64,000 bases of DNA from Vanessa cardui (taxonomy: Eukaryota > Arthropoda > Insecta > Lepidoptera > Nymphalidae): positions 7,442,501-7,506,500 of the forward strand of contig NC_061140.1 of NCBI RefSeq assembly GCF_905220365.1. The letters run 5' to 3'. Position numbers and translations under genes: made by a program. The notes under the pieces were generated by a model, which worked only from the letters and a program-made list of their open reading frames with translations, was not told the DNA's origin and searched no databases. Positions 43,120-54,751 of the stretch are shown here, one piece after another. Numbering within the stretch: position 1 is the first letter of the stretch; each line of letters starts with the position of its first letter.

Positions 43120-44914
43120 TCAGCAGCTTCTTAAAATTGATGTATCGTAAAATTTCTATATTAATAATTTCGTATAGGTCTTCGATACTCGATTGAAACC
43201 TATTCCCATTTATAGATCGTTATTAATAATGTATTTGGCTGACAAAGTAAATCCGCAAAATTCGTTTTCAATCGAGATATTTCGATATTAAATCCTAAGT
43301 CAATGACATGACAGTTCATCGGGCGGCCATGTTTGACATTTACGGGTGCGTTCAGAAAGCTGTGTAAATAATGATTATTGTTAGTTTTCATCGCCTGAAT
43401 AGAAAATAGATAGATGTTTGGTAAACGTTGATAAAAAACATTGTATGAAAAGTAAACGATAAAAGGTGTTAATTAAGCATTATTTCTCTCATATATTTTT
43501 CATCTAGAATGAAAAAAAAATACTACATTAAAGCTTATGTAATAGGAAAAATTGTAAGGTAAGACAAACCTTTTATTGTTTCACATGAAAACGCCCATCG
43601 ACGAAAAATTTAACGCTCCACATAAAACGTCTACAAAATCGGAACGTGTATTCAAAAGATAAGTTAAAAGATCAAAGAAATTTTACTAAAGGTACTAGAA
43701 ATATAAGAAAGACTTGAAAGAAGTGTTTGTGAAGAGGCTTTGATTTCATCGAACAATAAAGATATCCTTTTTATCTCTAATAAGAAATATATAATACATT
43801 ATTAGAAGAAGTATTTCAATTCGAGTAATAAATTAAAAAATTGTCTATTTGATTGTGATTGATAAATTTTGATTAAATATCTTATGGAAAATGTATATAA
43901 TACATTAATATTATAATACATTTTGTTGCACACCAAGACAAGACAATTATAGTAGACAAATTAAAATAATATGATGATACAAAAGGTACTCTTATATCTA
44001 GCTGAATAATAAATATGTTGTCTTGGTTTATTTATTTATAGATAGACTGTCAAAGTTGACGCGAGCAGATACTCAAGTACATATGTGTGAATGTGTGTGT
44101 TGGTTCGTTTATTTTATTTCTTTGAAAAGAGACACTATCTCTAGAAATATAAATTATCATAGATATATGTATTATGGGTTATCGAAAGGCTGCGACTGTA
44201 TATTTCGCTGGTCGTCATCTCTTGGTCTCAATGTGTATAGTACAGGTGATTTGAAAATGAAACTGTAAAATGAATACATTCAATACATTATTAGAAGTAT
44301 AGAAAATATGTGTTTTGAGCTAAATACAAATTTTTGGATGTATATTATGTGAAGATTGTAATAAACTGTTCACATAACAGTAATTTATGTCACTATAGTA
44401 ATTTACCAATCGATTCATTTATTACTTATCTGCTAATTGTATATTAATTATATTAATCCTTTTACCGCCCATCTCCGAATCCCATTTTCTCCTCCAATCC
44501 TCATTTAAAATCCACCGCCTTATGTTTTTCTCGTGCCAGGCAGTACCAGCTGCCGCACCACGCCACAAGGAAGTGACGTCCCACATACAGTGTCGATAAC
44601 CGAATCAGTAATTATTCTAATAAATGTTATTTCAATTTAAAAAACGTATTTAAAAATCAAAGCCATACTAAATATTATTATTTCAATTAAAATTATATAA
44701 GTATATGTAAAAACGCTTTTCCAGTAGGTGTCGACGAAGTTTGTAATTAAACCAATATTTAGTTTGAAAATACAATATATTTTTAAATATCACTTTATAC
44801 TGTAAATTGACTTAACAACACTGTAAGAGTCGACGTAGTTTTTAGTTAAAATACAATATTCAGTTGACAATTACTATATTTCTTCGAAATATAACTTTAA
44901 ACTGACTTTTCCAA

Positions 44915-45005
44915 AACCCGCTTCCCGCGTCCGCCGTCCGCATTTCCAAGATGGCCGTTTCAAATGCCGCGCGCCACCAAGCGGCCATCAGTGTGACCAG
45001 TTTAT
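44915..45005. promoter_or_regulatory. GC-rich block with YY1/Pho-like sites
   Basis: CCCGCTTCCCGCGTCCGCCG, then TTTCCAAGATGGCCGTTTCA (YY1/Pho core ATGG/GCCAT), then AAGCGGCCATCAGTGTGACC with a second GCCAT in the other direction and an initiator-like TCAGTG. The sharp composition change suggests a regulatory element. No transcript evidence. Confidence 0.3.
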
Positions 45006-45230
45006 AAAAACATTTTAGTGGTAAAACTTTGCCCGCAATTATTAAAGAAAACCTTATATATATTTAAAAAATCATGACAAGACATGTCCAAGTGTCATAA
45101 TCACCGTTGCTAGTTTAATTTAGGCTACGCGAGGCTAAGCACTTATATCTCAATTCATACTTAACCGCTCTAGAATATCAATTGTCAGACGCTATAACAA
45201 CTCTAAATCACTTACAAAGAATTAATAAAT

Positions 45231-45408
45231 TCCATACTAATATCATAGAGGTCAAAGTTTGTATGTATGGATGTTTGCTAACTTCTACGTAAAATTTACC
45301 GAATGGATGTTAAAATTTACAATAATATAGCTTTATAAATATATTGTTGTGAGTAATACTTGACAATCAACCCTCTAAATTGCAAGCGAAGCTGTGGATG
45401 AAAACCAG
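45231..45408 (+). mobile_element. Mini-Helitron of a second subfamily, decayed
   Basis: Starts TCCATACTAATATCATAGAG and contains GTTTGTATGTATGGATGTTT, TTCTACGTAAAATTTACCGA, TTGACAATCAACCCTCTAAA and AAGCGAAGCTGTGG, ending in a decayed CCAGT for CTAG|T. The antisense 69-codon frame after it is not a gene. Confidence 0.6.
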
Positions 45409-46440
45409 TCTTTAATAATAAGACTACTTCACTGACGCTGCGCATATATAATATGTTATACTTTCTATTGTATGAAGTTTTAAGTCTGCGTACATTTGGC
45501 AGTGTTATCAAACCCATGCCAAACAAATCCGCTGGTGCCGCGCGATCTCTCCGATCGTGTCTGATAACCGTACCATCAGATTATCTCTGAATGCAACTGT
45601 GTTTACTCACACGCTGGTTCCGTGTAAAATTCGGCGGTAGATATATTATTGGTGTTATATATTCTGTCGTATCCTATTATTAGATTTATGTTTTAATTTC
45701 TCGGGTACAATTTGCATATCTGTGAAGCGTAACTAACTAGAGGATTTATTTACTGAGTCATTGAATAAACAGCGATTGTTAATGAAAATATTGATAGTAT
45801 GTTTCAGCCTACATATTAAATGTCATAACTTAAAAACCACAAAGAATGTGTTAATGCAATATCCATTGATTTATTCTTATTATGATCAAAAAGAGTATTT
45901 TTATCATTGCAATTGCATCACAATAAGTAATAAACTTACATATGTTGTTATAATTGTTTTAGTTATCAATTGTAATGAATACCATAAATATTTATGTGCC
46001 AGGAACAATTAATATTATTGTTTATGATTTTGGTAGTTATCATAAAAATTAATGGAATTGCAATGTAAATAAAATAGATGTGTAAAACTATAAATTTTAG
46101 CTAAATTATTAAACACATAAACTAATTATAAAAGCGTGAACGAGTAGATTTTTTAGATTAAATCATGTAAAATAATTTGATCCTTTCTGATTTCATTTTT
46201 GATGACATATTTGTTGCTCAATAATTATTATTTTATTTAAAAAAATATCTAAAATTAAATAAAAAGCGCTGAAAGAACGTTAATAAAGCGTCAGAAACAT
46301 CTGTAAGTGCTTCAGAGACAAAGGACATGATGTTCTCCTATGTTATCGTGCCTCCTCTTTGTATACTTTCTAGATTCTTCGTTGATGTATGTTATCATAA
46401 TAAATATATAATTATTTTCATCCAATATTATTATAGTTTG
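45409..46440. other. Non-coding stretch, nothing firm
   Basis: 45530-45640 is GC-richer with TGATAA and AGATTATCT (GATA-type cores), otherwise AT-rich. The 83-codon frame at 45761-46012 has no domain. Confidence 0.45.
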
Positions 46441-46700
46441 ACGACCTCCGTGGTCGAGTAGTGTGTACACCGGTTTTCATGAGTACGCCACTCCGAGGTT
46501 CCGGGTTCGATTCCCGGCCGAGTCGATGAAGAAAATTCATTAGTTTTCTATGTTGTCTTGGGTCCGGGTGTTTGTGGTACCTTCGTTACTTCTGATTTTC
46601 CATAACACAAGTTCTTTACTTACATTGGGATCAGAGTAATGTATGTGATGTTGTCCAATATTTATTTATGGTTGTAGATTCTTTTAGAGTCAATCACACC
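46441..46700 (+). repeat. tRNA-derived SINE (family S2)
   Basis: A box region TGGTCGAGTAGTGTG and B box GGGTTCGATTCCC at 46503-46515, followed by GGCCGAGTCGATGAAGAAAA and a body ending near CAATCACACCAATAATTA. An inverted copy lies at 53541-53776. The head is unlike S1, so this is an independent family. Confidence 0.8.
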
Positions 46701-48689
46701 AATAATTAATATTTAGGGTCACCTCAAACGACAATTTTTTTTGCAGATTATCACAATCAGCTGACATACTGACTCTCTGAATGAGATTCAATAAAGAACG
46801 AATTGATTCAAGAAGAAGTTTTAAGTGTATAATTGATTAAAGTTGTATAAATTGTCGATAATTCAAATTGTTGGAGATATCGTACACATACCGAGTGAGA
46901 GCTTCATAGGCTTGCGCCGAGTAAACCAATAGAGATAAATGTATTACGATATGAAACGGTTAATATAGATCCTTTTACCCTCACGAAGCCGGGACGGATA
47001 GCTAGTGTGTTCACAAATAACCTTGTTGACCATATGAAAGGTTTTATTGCTTTTCATCTATTTTCTTCCTCTACAACGTGTGACTTATGTAATTATATTA
47101 TGTCTTATTATTTTCGTGTGCTTGTATTTTGTTAGGTGTGTACTATATGACATTGAACTTTGTTAAGTTGCGATATAAAATTATTGATAAACGTAGTTAA
47201 ATTAAGCGTAGTGAGCTGTTTCTATCTAATATACAGTTGTTAATATTAATCATATAATAATAAATATTATTGCAATGATTCTGATGCCTTATATAATAAA
47301 TCTTGGTAATTAGTTGTCGTTCCTGATCCAACTAGACAACAATGTAAAGGTTTTGCTTTGTATCCTCCTTATCATATTTCGTATTAGGATCACGAAGATT
47401 CACGTTCATCTTAAGGTCTAAACGATTTTAATTTATAAAGAATTGCTGCACATTACAATTTAATGAAAAGTTGAAAGGATTGGGTTAATGATTAATTATT
47501 ATACTTATACCTTTATGCCTTGAGCAATGTTTTCATATTTATAATAAAAATTTTGAAATACTTTTAGCATTAAAAAGTCACAAATTTCATCGACATGCGA
47601 AGAAAACTATGATTAATGAAGCGTACTCGGTAAACGATGTTTATAATAATAAAAGTGTAGTATTTGTCGATTTCGAGATATTATTATAAAATTTAAACAG
47701 CGTCAGTTTTCATATATAAAATATATTAAATGGCCTTTAAATAATAGCTACTATTGAGTTAATAAAAATTGTCAAATTACATTTATTTTTAAATAACAAT
47801 CATTCTGTTCAATTAACGAAAAGAAAAATCTTTTCGTCACAAAAACACCAACACGGCGCCGCTGCGAGCATAAGCCATTTATTTTATAACGCATTCATTA
47901 ACTTAAAAGAGTAAGGGATATTAATATAAAATATATTTAAAAAAAGGTCCTACGGGAATTCTAAACGCTGCAACAATAAGCCTATTTGGAATTGAAATCA
48001 AAAGGTACCTTATATTCATCATAAAAAAACTTATCCATTACTCTAAGTAATTACCCTTATTTCGAAAATAAATATTTGTATCGTCTAATTTCAGTGGCAT
48101 TGAAAAGCAGAAATTCATCATCTAATGATTGGTATGAATGGAAATATCGTTTGATAGATGGATGCTTAAAGGGATGCGTGTCATCACGATGAATGATGCT
48201 ATCTGTTTGATTGCTATTTAAACAATGTTTAATGATCGAGTCAAAACCAATTTATAATACACAGAAATTGGTAATTTGTCTCTTCTAAATATAAAAGGTA
48301 TTATTATAGCAATAAGGCCGATTTCCGTTTGCGTGTATAACCGTTCAATTATTTGTTTGTTCGATTAGATTTCTACGTATAGTTGTCGTTGGCATTTGAA
48401 AGTTTCCGCCTTAATAGCGTCAAGGAATGAATGATGCGCGACTCTTGATGATGGGAAAATTATTGCTTTTTACATTCATTCATGCAGATTTAACAAGAAA
48501 TTAATAATAATGGACTAGTGAGAGACACTCATGCTAAACTGTCTTAGTATGCATGAGACGAGTAACAGTTTTTTTAGATTAATTAAATAAATCTTGAAGT
48601 AAACGATCGATTAAATTAAATAAGGAAAAATTATTATTCGGATTTACCTCTCGTTTTATGCTCGTAAGTCTCGTTTTATTATGATATGA
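46701..48689. other. AT-rich stretch with one Helitron-like end
   Basis: CACGAAGCCGGGACGGATAG then CTAG|T at 47002-47005 (+) resembles another Helitron 3' end, with no 5' end found. Nothing else recognised. Confidence 0.45.
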
Positions 48690-48795
48690 GTGGGCACTAC
48701 TATAGCCCAAGGGGTCCAGGGAAGGGGACAGGATCGATCGTGCGACTTTTTTCATCGCTAGACGGCCCGTAAACCATTGCGCCATTAACCCTTAA
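48690..48795 (-). repeat. tRNA-derived SINE (family S3)
   Basis: Reverse-strand head AATGGCGCAATGGTTTACGG (A box side), B-box-like ACGATCGATCC, then TGTCCCCTTCCCTGGACCCC and TTGGGCTATAGTAGTGCCCA. A third SINE family. It lies 66 bp from the H2 3' end. Confidence 0.6.
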
Positions 48796-48987
48796 GTGTT
48801 TAACGCTTTAGTAGTTTTTTTTCTATTAAATCTTACAAAAACATGATTTTTTATTAATAACTAGCAGACCCGGCCACGCGTTGCTGTGGCTGAGTGATTA
48901 AGGAAGGATTTAAAAGACAAAATTTAACACAAATTAACATAGCATTTTTAATTTCATTTTATTTATAAATACTCTGATAACCTTTAA

Positions 48988-50364
48988 TTAAAATAAATCA
49001 CAGTTTATCACATTAAAGTTTACTGAAGCGCCGGTCGATGTACAATATTTTTGGTCAACCTGTCTTTTGTTAGCACAAATAAACTTGATGGTCTTCCTAC
49101 ACGTGAACAGGCCACGTATAATTTGCCCATGGGAGAAACATGGATTCTCTAAATCTAAGCCGCAAATAGACATTGTTTGGCCTTGTGACATATTTATAGT
49201 CATCGCGAAAGCTAAACGAATAGGACATTGCAGTCTTTTAAATGGTATTGGAGAATCTGACGGTATCATTGGAATGCGTGGTAACAGAACGATTTCTCCT
49301 TTAAACTTTCCTGTCAAAATAGTTGCTTCGAGAACATTTCCGGTAATTTTTTTTATTACCAAACGTGTACCGTTGCATAGTTTAGGGGGGTTCAAATTAC
49401 GCAGAAGAATAATCGGTGATCCAATTTTGATTCGAAGATTGTGTGGAGGCATTCCTGTTGTGTCTAAAGAATTTAAAAATTCAATTGGAAAATTCACTGC
49501 TTCATTTTCATCAACAGTAGTGTCGATTGACTTGAACGACATCAAATCACCTGGTAATAGTTGTTGTATCTGGTAGTCAATTAGGTCTACATCAACATTT
49601 TTCGCTGCCATAATAGCACGATTACTAAGCCAATTATGATTTAGATAGTTATTTATTATATCTGGGAATACACTTTCGATCAGTTCATTTTTAGTTTGAA
49701 CAACAGTACAGAAATGTTCTGGTAATTTTATGCATTGGGTATCTTGATAAAATTGTACTTCACCGTTTCCAATATCTAATAATTGCTGAGAAAATACTCG
49801 TGCTGGATCATTTTGGAGTTGTACTCGCATGTTTTTTGTCAATCTTAGAGTTTTGACGTTTCTCCATAAAAATGATTGTTTTAGACATGCATTGTCAACT
49901 GGATCACCGACCATAATAATCGCAACTTCATCTACAGTTGGCGCATTGAACCTGCCAGCGTGTCCTCCCGATGGAACTTTGTCAGCTTTAATGACGATTT
50001 GATAATTGTCACCTTTTAATTGTGGTGATACTCTTTTAAACAATTGAATCAGATGATTACGGTTCTCCAAAAAAATTTCTAACGATACCACAATTGATCT
50101 CTCTTCTGCTTGTTCAATAAAATTATACTGGCATCGCGTTGTCACACGTTCTTCACAACTGCCCATAAAATAGATTTGGAGAAATTTTGGATCTTCATTT
50201 GGCATTGGCATCAATGACCCTATTTTATGGTACACTTGTCCTTGTATTTTAAATGTTGTTTCAAAATTACGACCATCAGTTGAGAGATCGCAAATTTTTG
50301 AAGCTCCAAATGATGTCATTTGAAAGCAAGAATTAAATCTTACGCAAAAATAATTTTGAATCAT
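48988..50364 (-). pseudogene. Fused Helitron N-domain/helicase remnant
   Basis: A 458-residue frame. Residues 14-150 are the Helitron N-terminal domain (FQMTSFGA, FKIQGQVYHKIGSLMP, FLQIYF, APTVDEVAIIM). From about 157 on it is helicase C-terminal half (NACLKQSFLWR, KNMRVQ, FPIEFLNSL, GSPIILLRNL, TINMSQGQT). Everything between (HUH motif, two-tyrosine motif, Walker A, Walker B and motif III) is gone, with the frame kept across the junction at about 49890-49915. Just after FSHGQ (residue 414) a frameshift replaces the motif VI block. The correct continuation (YVACSR) sits in another frame. It cannot be an active helicase or Rep. Confidence 0.88.
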
Positions 50365-50860
50365 TTGAAGTGCTAGAAAGAAGAGATTTCAAAGGTTCAG
50401 GCGGAGTAGGGAGTGGTAATAATACAACTTTCCCTGAGGCACAACACATGCCAGGTGATTCATTTCTAAATTTTAACGCCTGACAATGTTTGCATATTTT
50501 GTTCATCGCACCGATAGTAACATTGGGATCAGCTGAGTAATTAATATCTGGTGCATAATGAAACCCAAGACGAACAAATGATTCACGTGTTAATGCACGA
50601 CTGGTTCGCTGCCTTTCTCGGTCTCGTTCTCTAATTGGATCTATGTGTTGTCCACGTGCAGCTCTTGTTCTCGATAAATATTCTTGGAGACGATTATCAC
50701 GCTGTTCTCTTGATTCATGCGCACGAATATTAGCTATGCGAATTCTTTGAGCTTCATTTCTTTCTGCTCTTTGTTCGACTGATTCGTGAGCTCTTTCAAG
50801 ACGCCGTTGTCGAGCTTTTTTGCTACGGGCATTGTTGAGGTTAGATTTTTTTGGTGGCAT
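50333..50860 (-). pseudogene. Helitron H2 N-terminal frame
   Basis: The frame is open from 51022, but the start is most likely the ATG at 50860 (MPPKKSNLNNARSKK), matching MPPKK in H1. It is rich in Arg, Glu and Gln with RAHESxEQR units that resemble the H1 23-residue repeat but are not amplified. It contains the Cys block CKHC...MCCASG and PLPTPPEPLKSLL. It ends at 50333 by a small frameshift just before the N-domain, which continues in the frame 48988-50364. Confidence 0.82.
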
Positions 50861-51385
50861 TTTACTGAAAATTTTATGTGAATAAATTCCTTGTACTATT
50901 ATTTTGTTGTTCTTATATTTCACTGCATTATGTAACTGTAAATTAGTAGCTATATAGATATCCAAAATAATATACAACAAATGAAAATAAAATGAAAAAT
51001 GATCCAGAAAAAGCAATGTCACAGAGAGTATCGATCAAAAAATGGCCAGCACCACGTGTAGTGGAAAATGAAATCTAAAATTCAACGGTAGCGCCATCTA
51101 TGATAAGTTAATGATAAACGGTCTGACAGATTTCTGTAAAAAATCCTATGTGAGGCGCCATCTGTTCGAAATTTTCGTAACTTACAATTAATAACAACAA
51201 TCAACTTTGATAATCAGTTTATTGTTATTTATAAATCATTGAGGCCATTAATCGAAATGAAAACTATCCTATCTCTTAAGTTGGACCAAATTACACATAA
51301 ATGCCAAATTTCATCAATATCGGTTGAGTTGGTGAAGAGTTCACTGGGAACATACATTGTGACACTGGATTTTTATATATTAAGA

Positions 51386-52847
51386 TTATTATTGTTAAAC
51401 TTAAAACGTTGTGGGCCGATAATAATTGGGACCAATTTCAAGGTACCTATTCAATATTTTTATATAGGCTGTACTAAAAATATGTTTCGAAAATAATATA
51501 ACATTAAGGAATCGGATGTAACTAATAAATAATATTTCTAGGAAACGTATTTTAAATGATATTTTGTTTTTAATTTAATTTGAATTAATGGACTTATTAT
51601 ATTTCGGACTAATAATAAAAGCGGTGTATAAAACAAGTAATAAATATGAATAATGTGATACGTCATTTGTTAAAAAAAGATACAATTATTTTTCAATTTT
51701 CAAATAAAACGGGGCATTAATGAACAGTTAATTACTATTACTTCTTTGTTTGATTAAGTGTATATTGAATTTGTTTCTCGTTTTTCTTTCATTGGCAACA
51801 TTATTTATCAGTGAAATGAAAACACCATGGGCGTATTTATTAATCGTCAATCGTTAATTAAAATGCTAAAAAAATTGGCATAGTATATTTTGATTATGGG
51901 TAAACTTTCAAAACACATTACATACGATCTAAAGGCAACGACTGTGAAATGATGGAGTTGACGCGCAGGTCGCTTTCACGGCTGTACGATTTTTCAATAA
52001 AATTATATTATTAAACCTCATTCGCTGGATGATTTATTGATGTTGTGAGACACTATATTAGTTAGATATACTTCAATTGATAGATCACTTGTGTTATTAT
52101 CTGTAATTAAACTTTTCCATAGACAATATACTCGTTGAAATCTCCTTATTAATTATATTCGTAATTAGTATTTCATTAAGTGTCTTTGAAGGTCTCATTA
52201 CCCCAATGTTTAGTTTGGAAGGCCTTAGATTTTGAATGTAAGGTTCTAAGCCCTAGAAGTTTCTATATATTTTTTTTCTGTCGAAAATATTTCGTAGCAC
52301 AAAATAGTTTGTAAGTTATTAGTAAACCTCCATGCTCAGGAAGCACGTAAATCCATTAATAAATCATTCCTGTGCCTGAGCTCCTTCCAGTCGTGCTGGA
52401 TTTAACATGCCATGTTTTCGCTACAATATGCGCACCTGTGTTTGCGCAATTTCCAATTTTGCGATACAATATGTTTTTTGCTAGCCACTTGAAAATGGTC
52501 ACCGTCAAATCAGTCTGGATAATATCATATAGAATGATATAGACTTCAAACAAATCCATTACATGAGAATAAAACGTGTGAGTCAGATCGAATATGTTAA
52601 ATTAAATATTTAAAATAATATTCCAGGTATTTATTATGACCATAAAAATTTTATATTTTATGAGATTATCATATAACACAATTAAGTATAATTATTTGAT
52701 GCTATGAGTTTGTAATATATTCGTTCATATTAAATTTATTATTGGTATTAATTCGTAGCACAAAAATTTAATAAAAACTTTTCGAAATTTTAAAGTTCAA
52801 ATAAATGAAGAGTTATTTTTGTGTCATATCATTGTCTTCATGTTTTA
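51386..52847. other. AT-rich stretch, nothing recognised
   Basis: No gene. The 67-codon frame at 52356-52559 has no domain. Confidence 0.5.
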
Positions 52848-53450
52848 CTAGCGACTTGCTTCGGCTTCGTACGAGTCCAATTTAACAATACACATAGATA
52901 ATATATTTATAACGTTAATTTATTTGTTGGTCATATAATATCATAAATTAAATTTAATAATTTAAATTTAATAATTCAATTTTAAGTAGCTGCTAAGGTC
53001 AATTTTTTAACACAGCAAAAGTTTTTTTTGCACATGTTCGAAATAATATGTATTATCTTTTAAGATTTTATTCAAATGCTAAAGTGTAAAAAATATATCG
53101 TTCATATGAAAAGCCTATTGAAGCTAACATATTTACTTAGATAAGCATTACTAAAGAATTGGACGATTTTTAGTACATGAAAGTATTATGAGTTTATCTT
53201 ATAAGATATATGTATATGCTACCGACTATTCTGTAGGTTCCCTTAAGCTACGATTTTTATTTTTTATAACATTGTTTTGTTATATTTTCTAAGGTTTAGT
53301 CAGCGGTATAAATACAACATGAAAACTTTATTTTTGCATAAAATACCGTCAGCCATTTCCTTCCTCGTATATGCTCGTGCAGCTCTTACTTCTAGTGTCG
53401 AAAGCGGATAGACAGACGGAAACAGAAAGTGACTTTAATAATATTTATAA
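52848..53450 (-). repeat. Decayed Helitron-like element
   Basis: CTAG at 52848-52851 followed by CGACTTGCTTCGGCTTCGTA (GC-rich end). The far edge holds AGCCATTTCCTTCCTCG, GGATAGACAGACGGAAACAG and AAAGTGACTTTAATAATATT, the usual 5' region of such elements. The interior is AT-rich. Boundaries approximate. Confidence 0.5.
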
Positions 53451-53540
53451 ATATTTTAGCAATGTACTACTCCTTCAGCTCAAGTTCATTTAAAACGAAC
53501 AAACGTTAAATTGTTTTTACTCGGTCGGATAAATAATAAA

Positions 53541-53776
53541 TAAACGTGAGACAACATCACATACATTACTCTGATCTCAATGTTAGTTGCTAAAGCTTGT
53601 GTTATGGAAAATCAGAAGTAACGACGGTACCATAAACAACCAGACCCTAGAAAAAATAGAAAACTAATGACAATTTACATCGGCTCGGCCGGAAATCTAA
53701 CCCTCAGACCTCAGGACCTCAGAGTGGCATATCCATGAAAACCGGTGTACACTCCACTCGACCCCGGAGGTCGTTG
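53541..53776 (-). repeat. tRNA-derived SINE (S2), inverted copy
   Basis: Reverse complement of the 46441-46700 family. B box seen as GGAAATCTAACCC (53691-53703) and head ACTCGACCCCGGAGGTCGT. A short duplication (CCTCAGACCTCAGGACCTCA) lies just after the B box. Confidence 0.8.
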
Positions 53777-54000
53777 TACATTGGGCAAATCCGCCATGTT
53801 AGGTATTCTCATCATTTGTTATAGCGTCAAACAGCAATATTTAGTATTGTTGTGTTGCGGTTTGAAGAGTATGTCAATGCAAATACAGACACAAGAAACA
53901 TAAAATAGTAGTTCCGAAAATTGGTTACACATTGACGAAGGTTAATAATTCTTACAATACTGCTGTCAATGGAAGTTGTTAAACGCCAGTCTTCCTACAT
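53777..54000 (+). repeat. Family R repeat, heavily decayed
   Basis: TTGGGCAAATCCGCC, then TTAGTATTGTTGTGTTGCGG, TTTGAAGAGT, ACACAAGAAACATA, TTCCGAAAATTGGTT and TTCTTACAATACTGCTGTCA in R order, abutting the S2 SINE. Confidence 0.6.
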
Positions 54001-54204
54001 TAAATAATAAATATTTTTCCTTTATATTAAATAATCTCTGTTATTCCAAAATATAGGTCAATATCCTAGAGGTACTCATGGTTAAATACACCTTGGCTGG
54101 TAAGTGCAATTTTCTGAAATTACTAATGAATAATCGGTTTGCTAGTAATCACTATCAACGTTGAATTGTAATGTGATTAAGTTTCTTTTATAAATAATCT
54201 TCTC

Positions 54205-54330
54205 TAAGGTGGTCAATGAAAACGATACGAGGAAATCTGCAAGTGTCATATATAATCTGCCACATGTGTGACCCATGTTCAAAGAGCGTGCTGTTATTGA
54301 ATCCAAATCTTCTTCTAAAATGGAAGCCAT
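54205..54330 (+). repeat. Decayed S1 SINE body
   Basis: GGTGGTCAATGAAAACGATA, CGAGGAAATCTGCAAGTGTC, TCTGCCACATGTGTGACCC and AAAGAGCGTGCTGTTATTGA follow the S1 body order. Confidence 0.55.
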
Positions 54331-54350
54331 GTGTTACTTTAAAAGATCAG

Positions 54351-54549
54351 AGATGGCCCAGTGGAAAAGAGCAGAGATGGCCCAGTGGTTAGAACGCGTG
54401 CATCTTAACCGATGGTTGCGGGTTCAAACCCATTATATTTATGTGTTTAATTTGTATTTATGATTCATCTCGTGCTCAGCGGTGAAGGAAAACATCGTGA
54501 GGAAACCTGCATGTGACAAATTTCATAGAAATTCTGCCACATGTGTATA
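54351..54549 (+). repeat. S1 SINE with doubled head, left arm of inverted pair
   Basis: AGATGGCCCAGTGG occurs at 54351 and again at 54374 (AGAGCAGAGATGGCCCAGTG). B box GGGTTCAAACCC is followed by ATTATATT instead of AGGCAAGCACC. The body ends at GCCACATGTGTAT. Confidence 0.85.
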
Positions 54550-54550
54550 C

Positions 54551-54751
54551 ATGTTGGTGGAATACACGTGTGGTAGAGTTTCTATGAAATTTGTCACATG
54601 CAGGTTTCCTCACGATGTTTTCCTTCACCGCTGAGTACGAGATGAATTATGAAGGCAAATTAAGCACATGAATCAGCGGTGCTTCCCTGAGTTTGAACCC
54701 GCAATCATCGGCTAAGATGCACACGTTCAAACCACTGGGCCATCTCGACTC
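54551..54751 (-). repeat. S1 SINE, right arm of inverted pair
   Basis: From ATGTTGGTGGAATACACGTG to CCACTGGGCCATCTCGAC, with B box GAGTTTGAACCC. It starts at the same body position where the left copy stops, giving a large fold-back of about 180 bp per arm. Confidence 0.88.

Larger units (their letters stand above)
42786..45230. other. Non-coding stretch with two GC-richer islands
   Basis: Mostly AT-rich with no gene. GC-richer blocks at about 43000-43130 (with a perfect CRE), 44460-44600 and 44915-45000 stand out. The 81-codon frame at 44023-44268 has no domain. Confidence 0.5.
48861..51385 (-). mobile_element. Helitron H2, internally deleted, both ends intact
   Basis: On the - strand it begins A|TCTTAATATATAAAAATCC (5' T at 51385) and ends with hairpin GCCACAGCAACGCGTGGC (48890-48873), CGGGTCTG and CTAG|T (48864-48861). 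Length is 2525 bp. The 5' subterminal part holds TTCACCAACTCAACCGATAT and TTTGGCATTTATGTGTAATT, a common lepidopteran Helitron 5' region. The coding frames are related to H1 (same MPPKK start and N-terminal domain), but the ends belong to a different terminal family. Confidence 0.9.

Noticed and set aside
44023..44268. Small + strand gene of 81 codons
   Set aside because: No homologous motif, no promoter or polyadenylation context, and a length expected by chance in 64 kb of AT-rich DNA.
49067..49576. 169-codon + strand gene
   Set aside because: Antisense shadow of the H2 helicase remnant.
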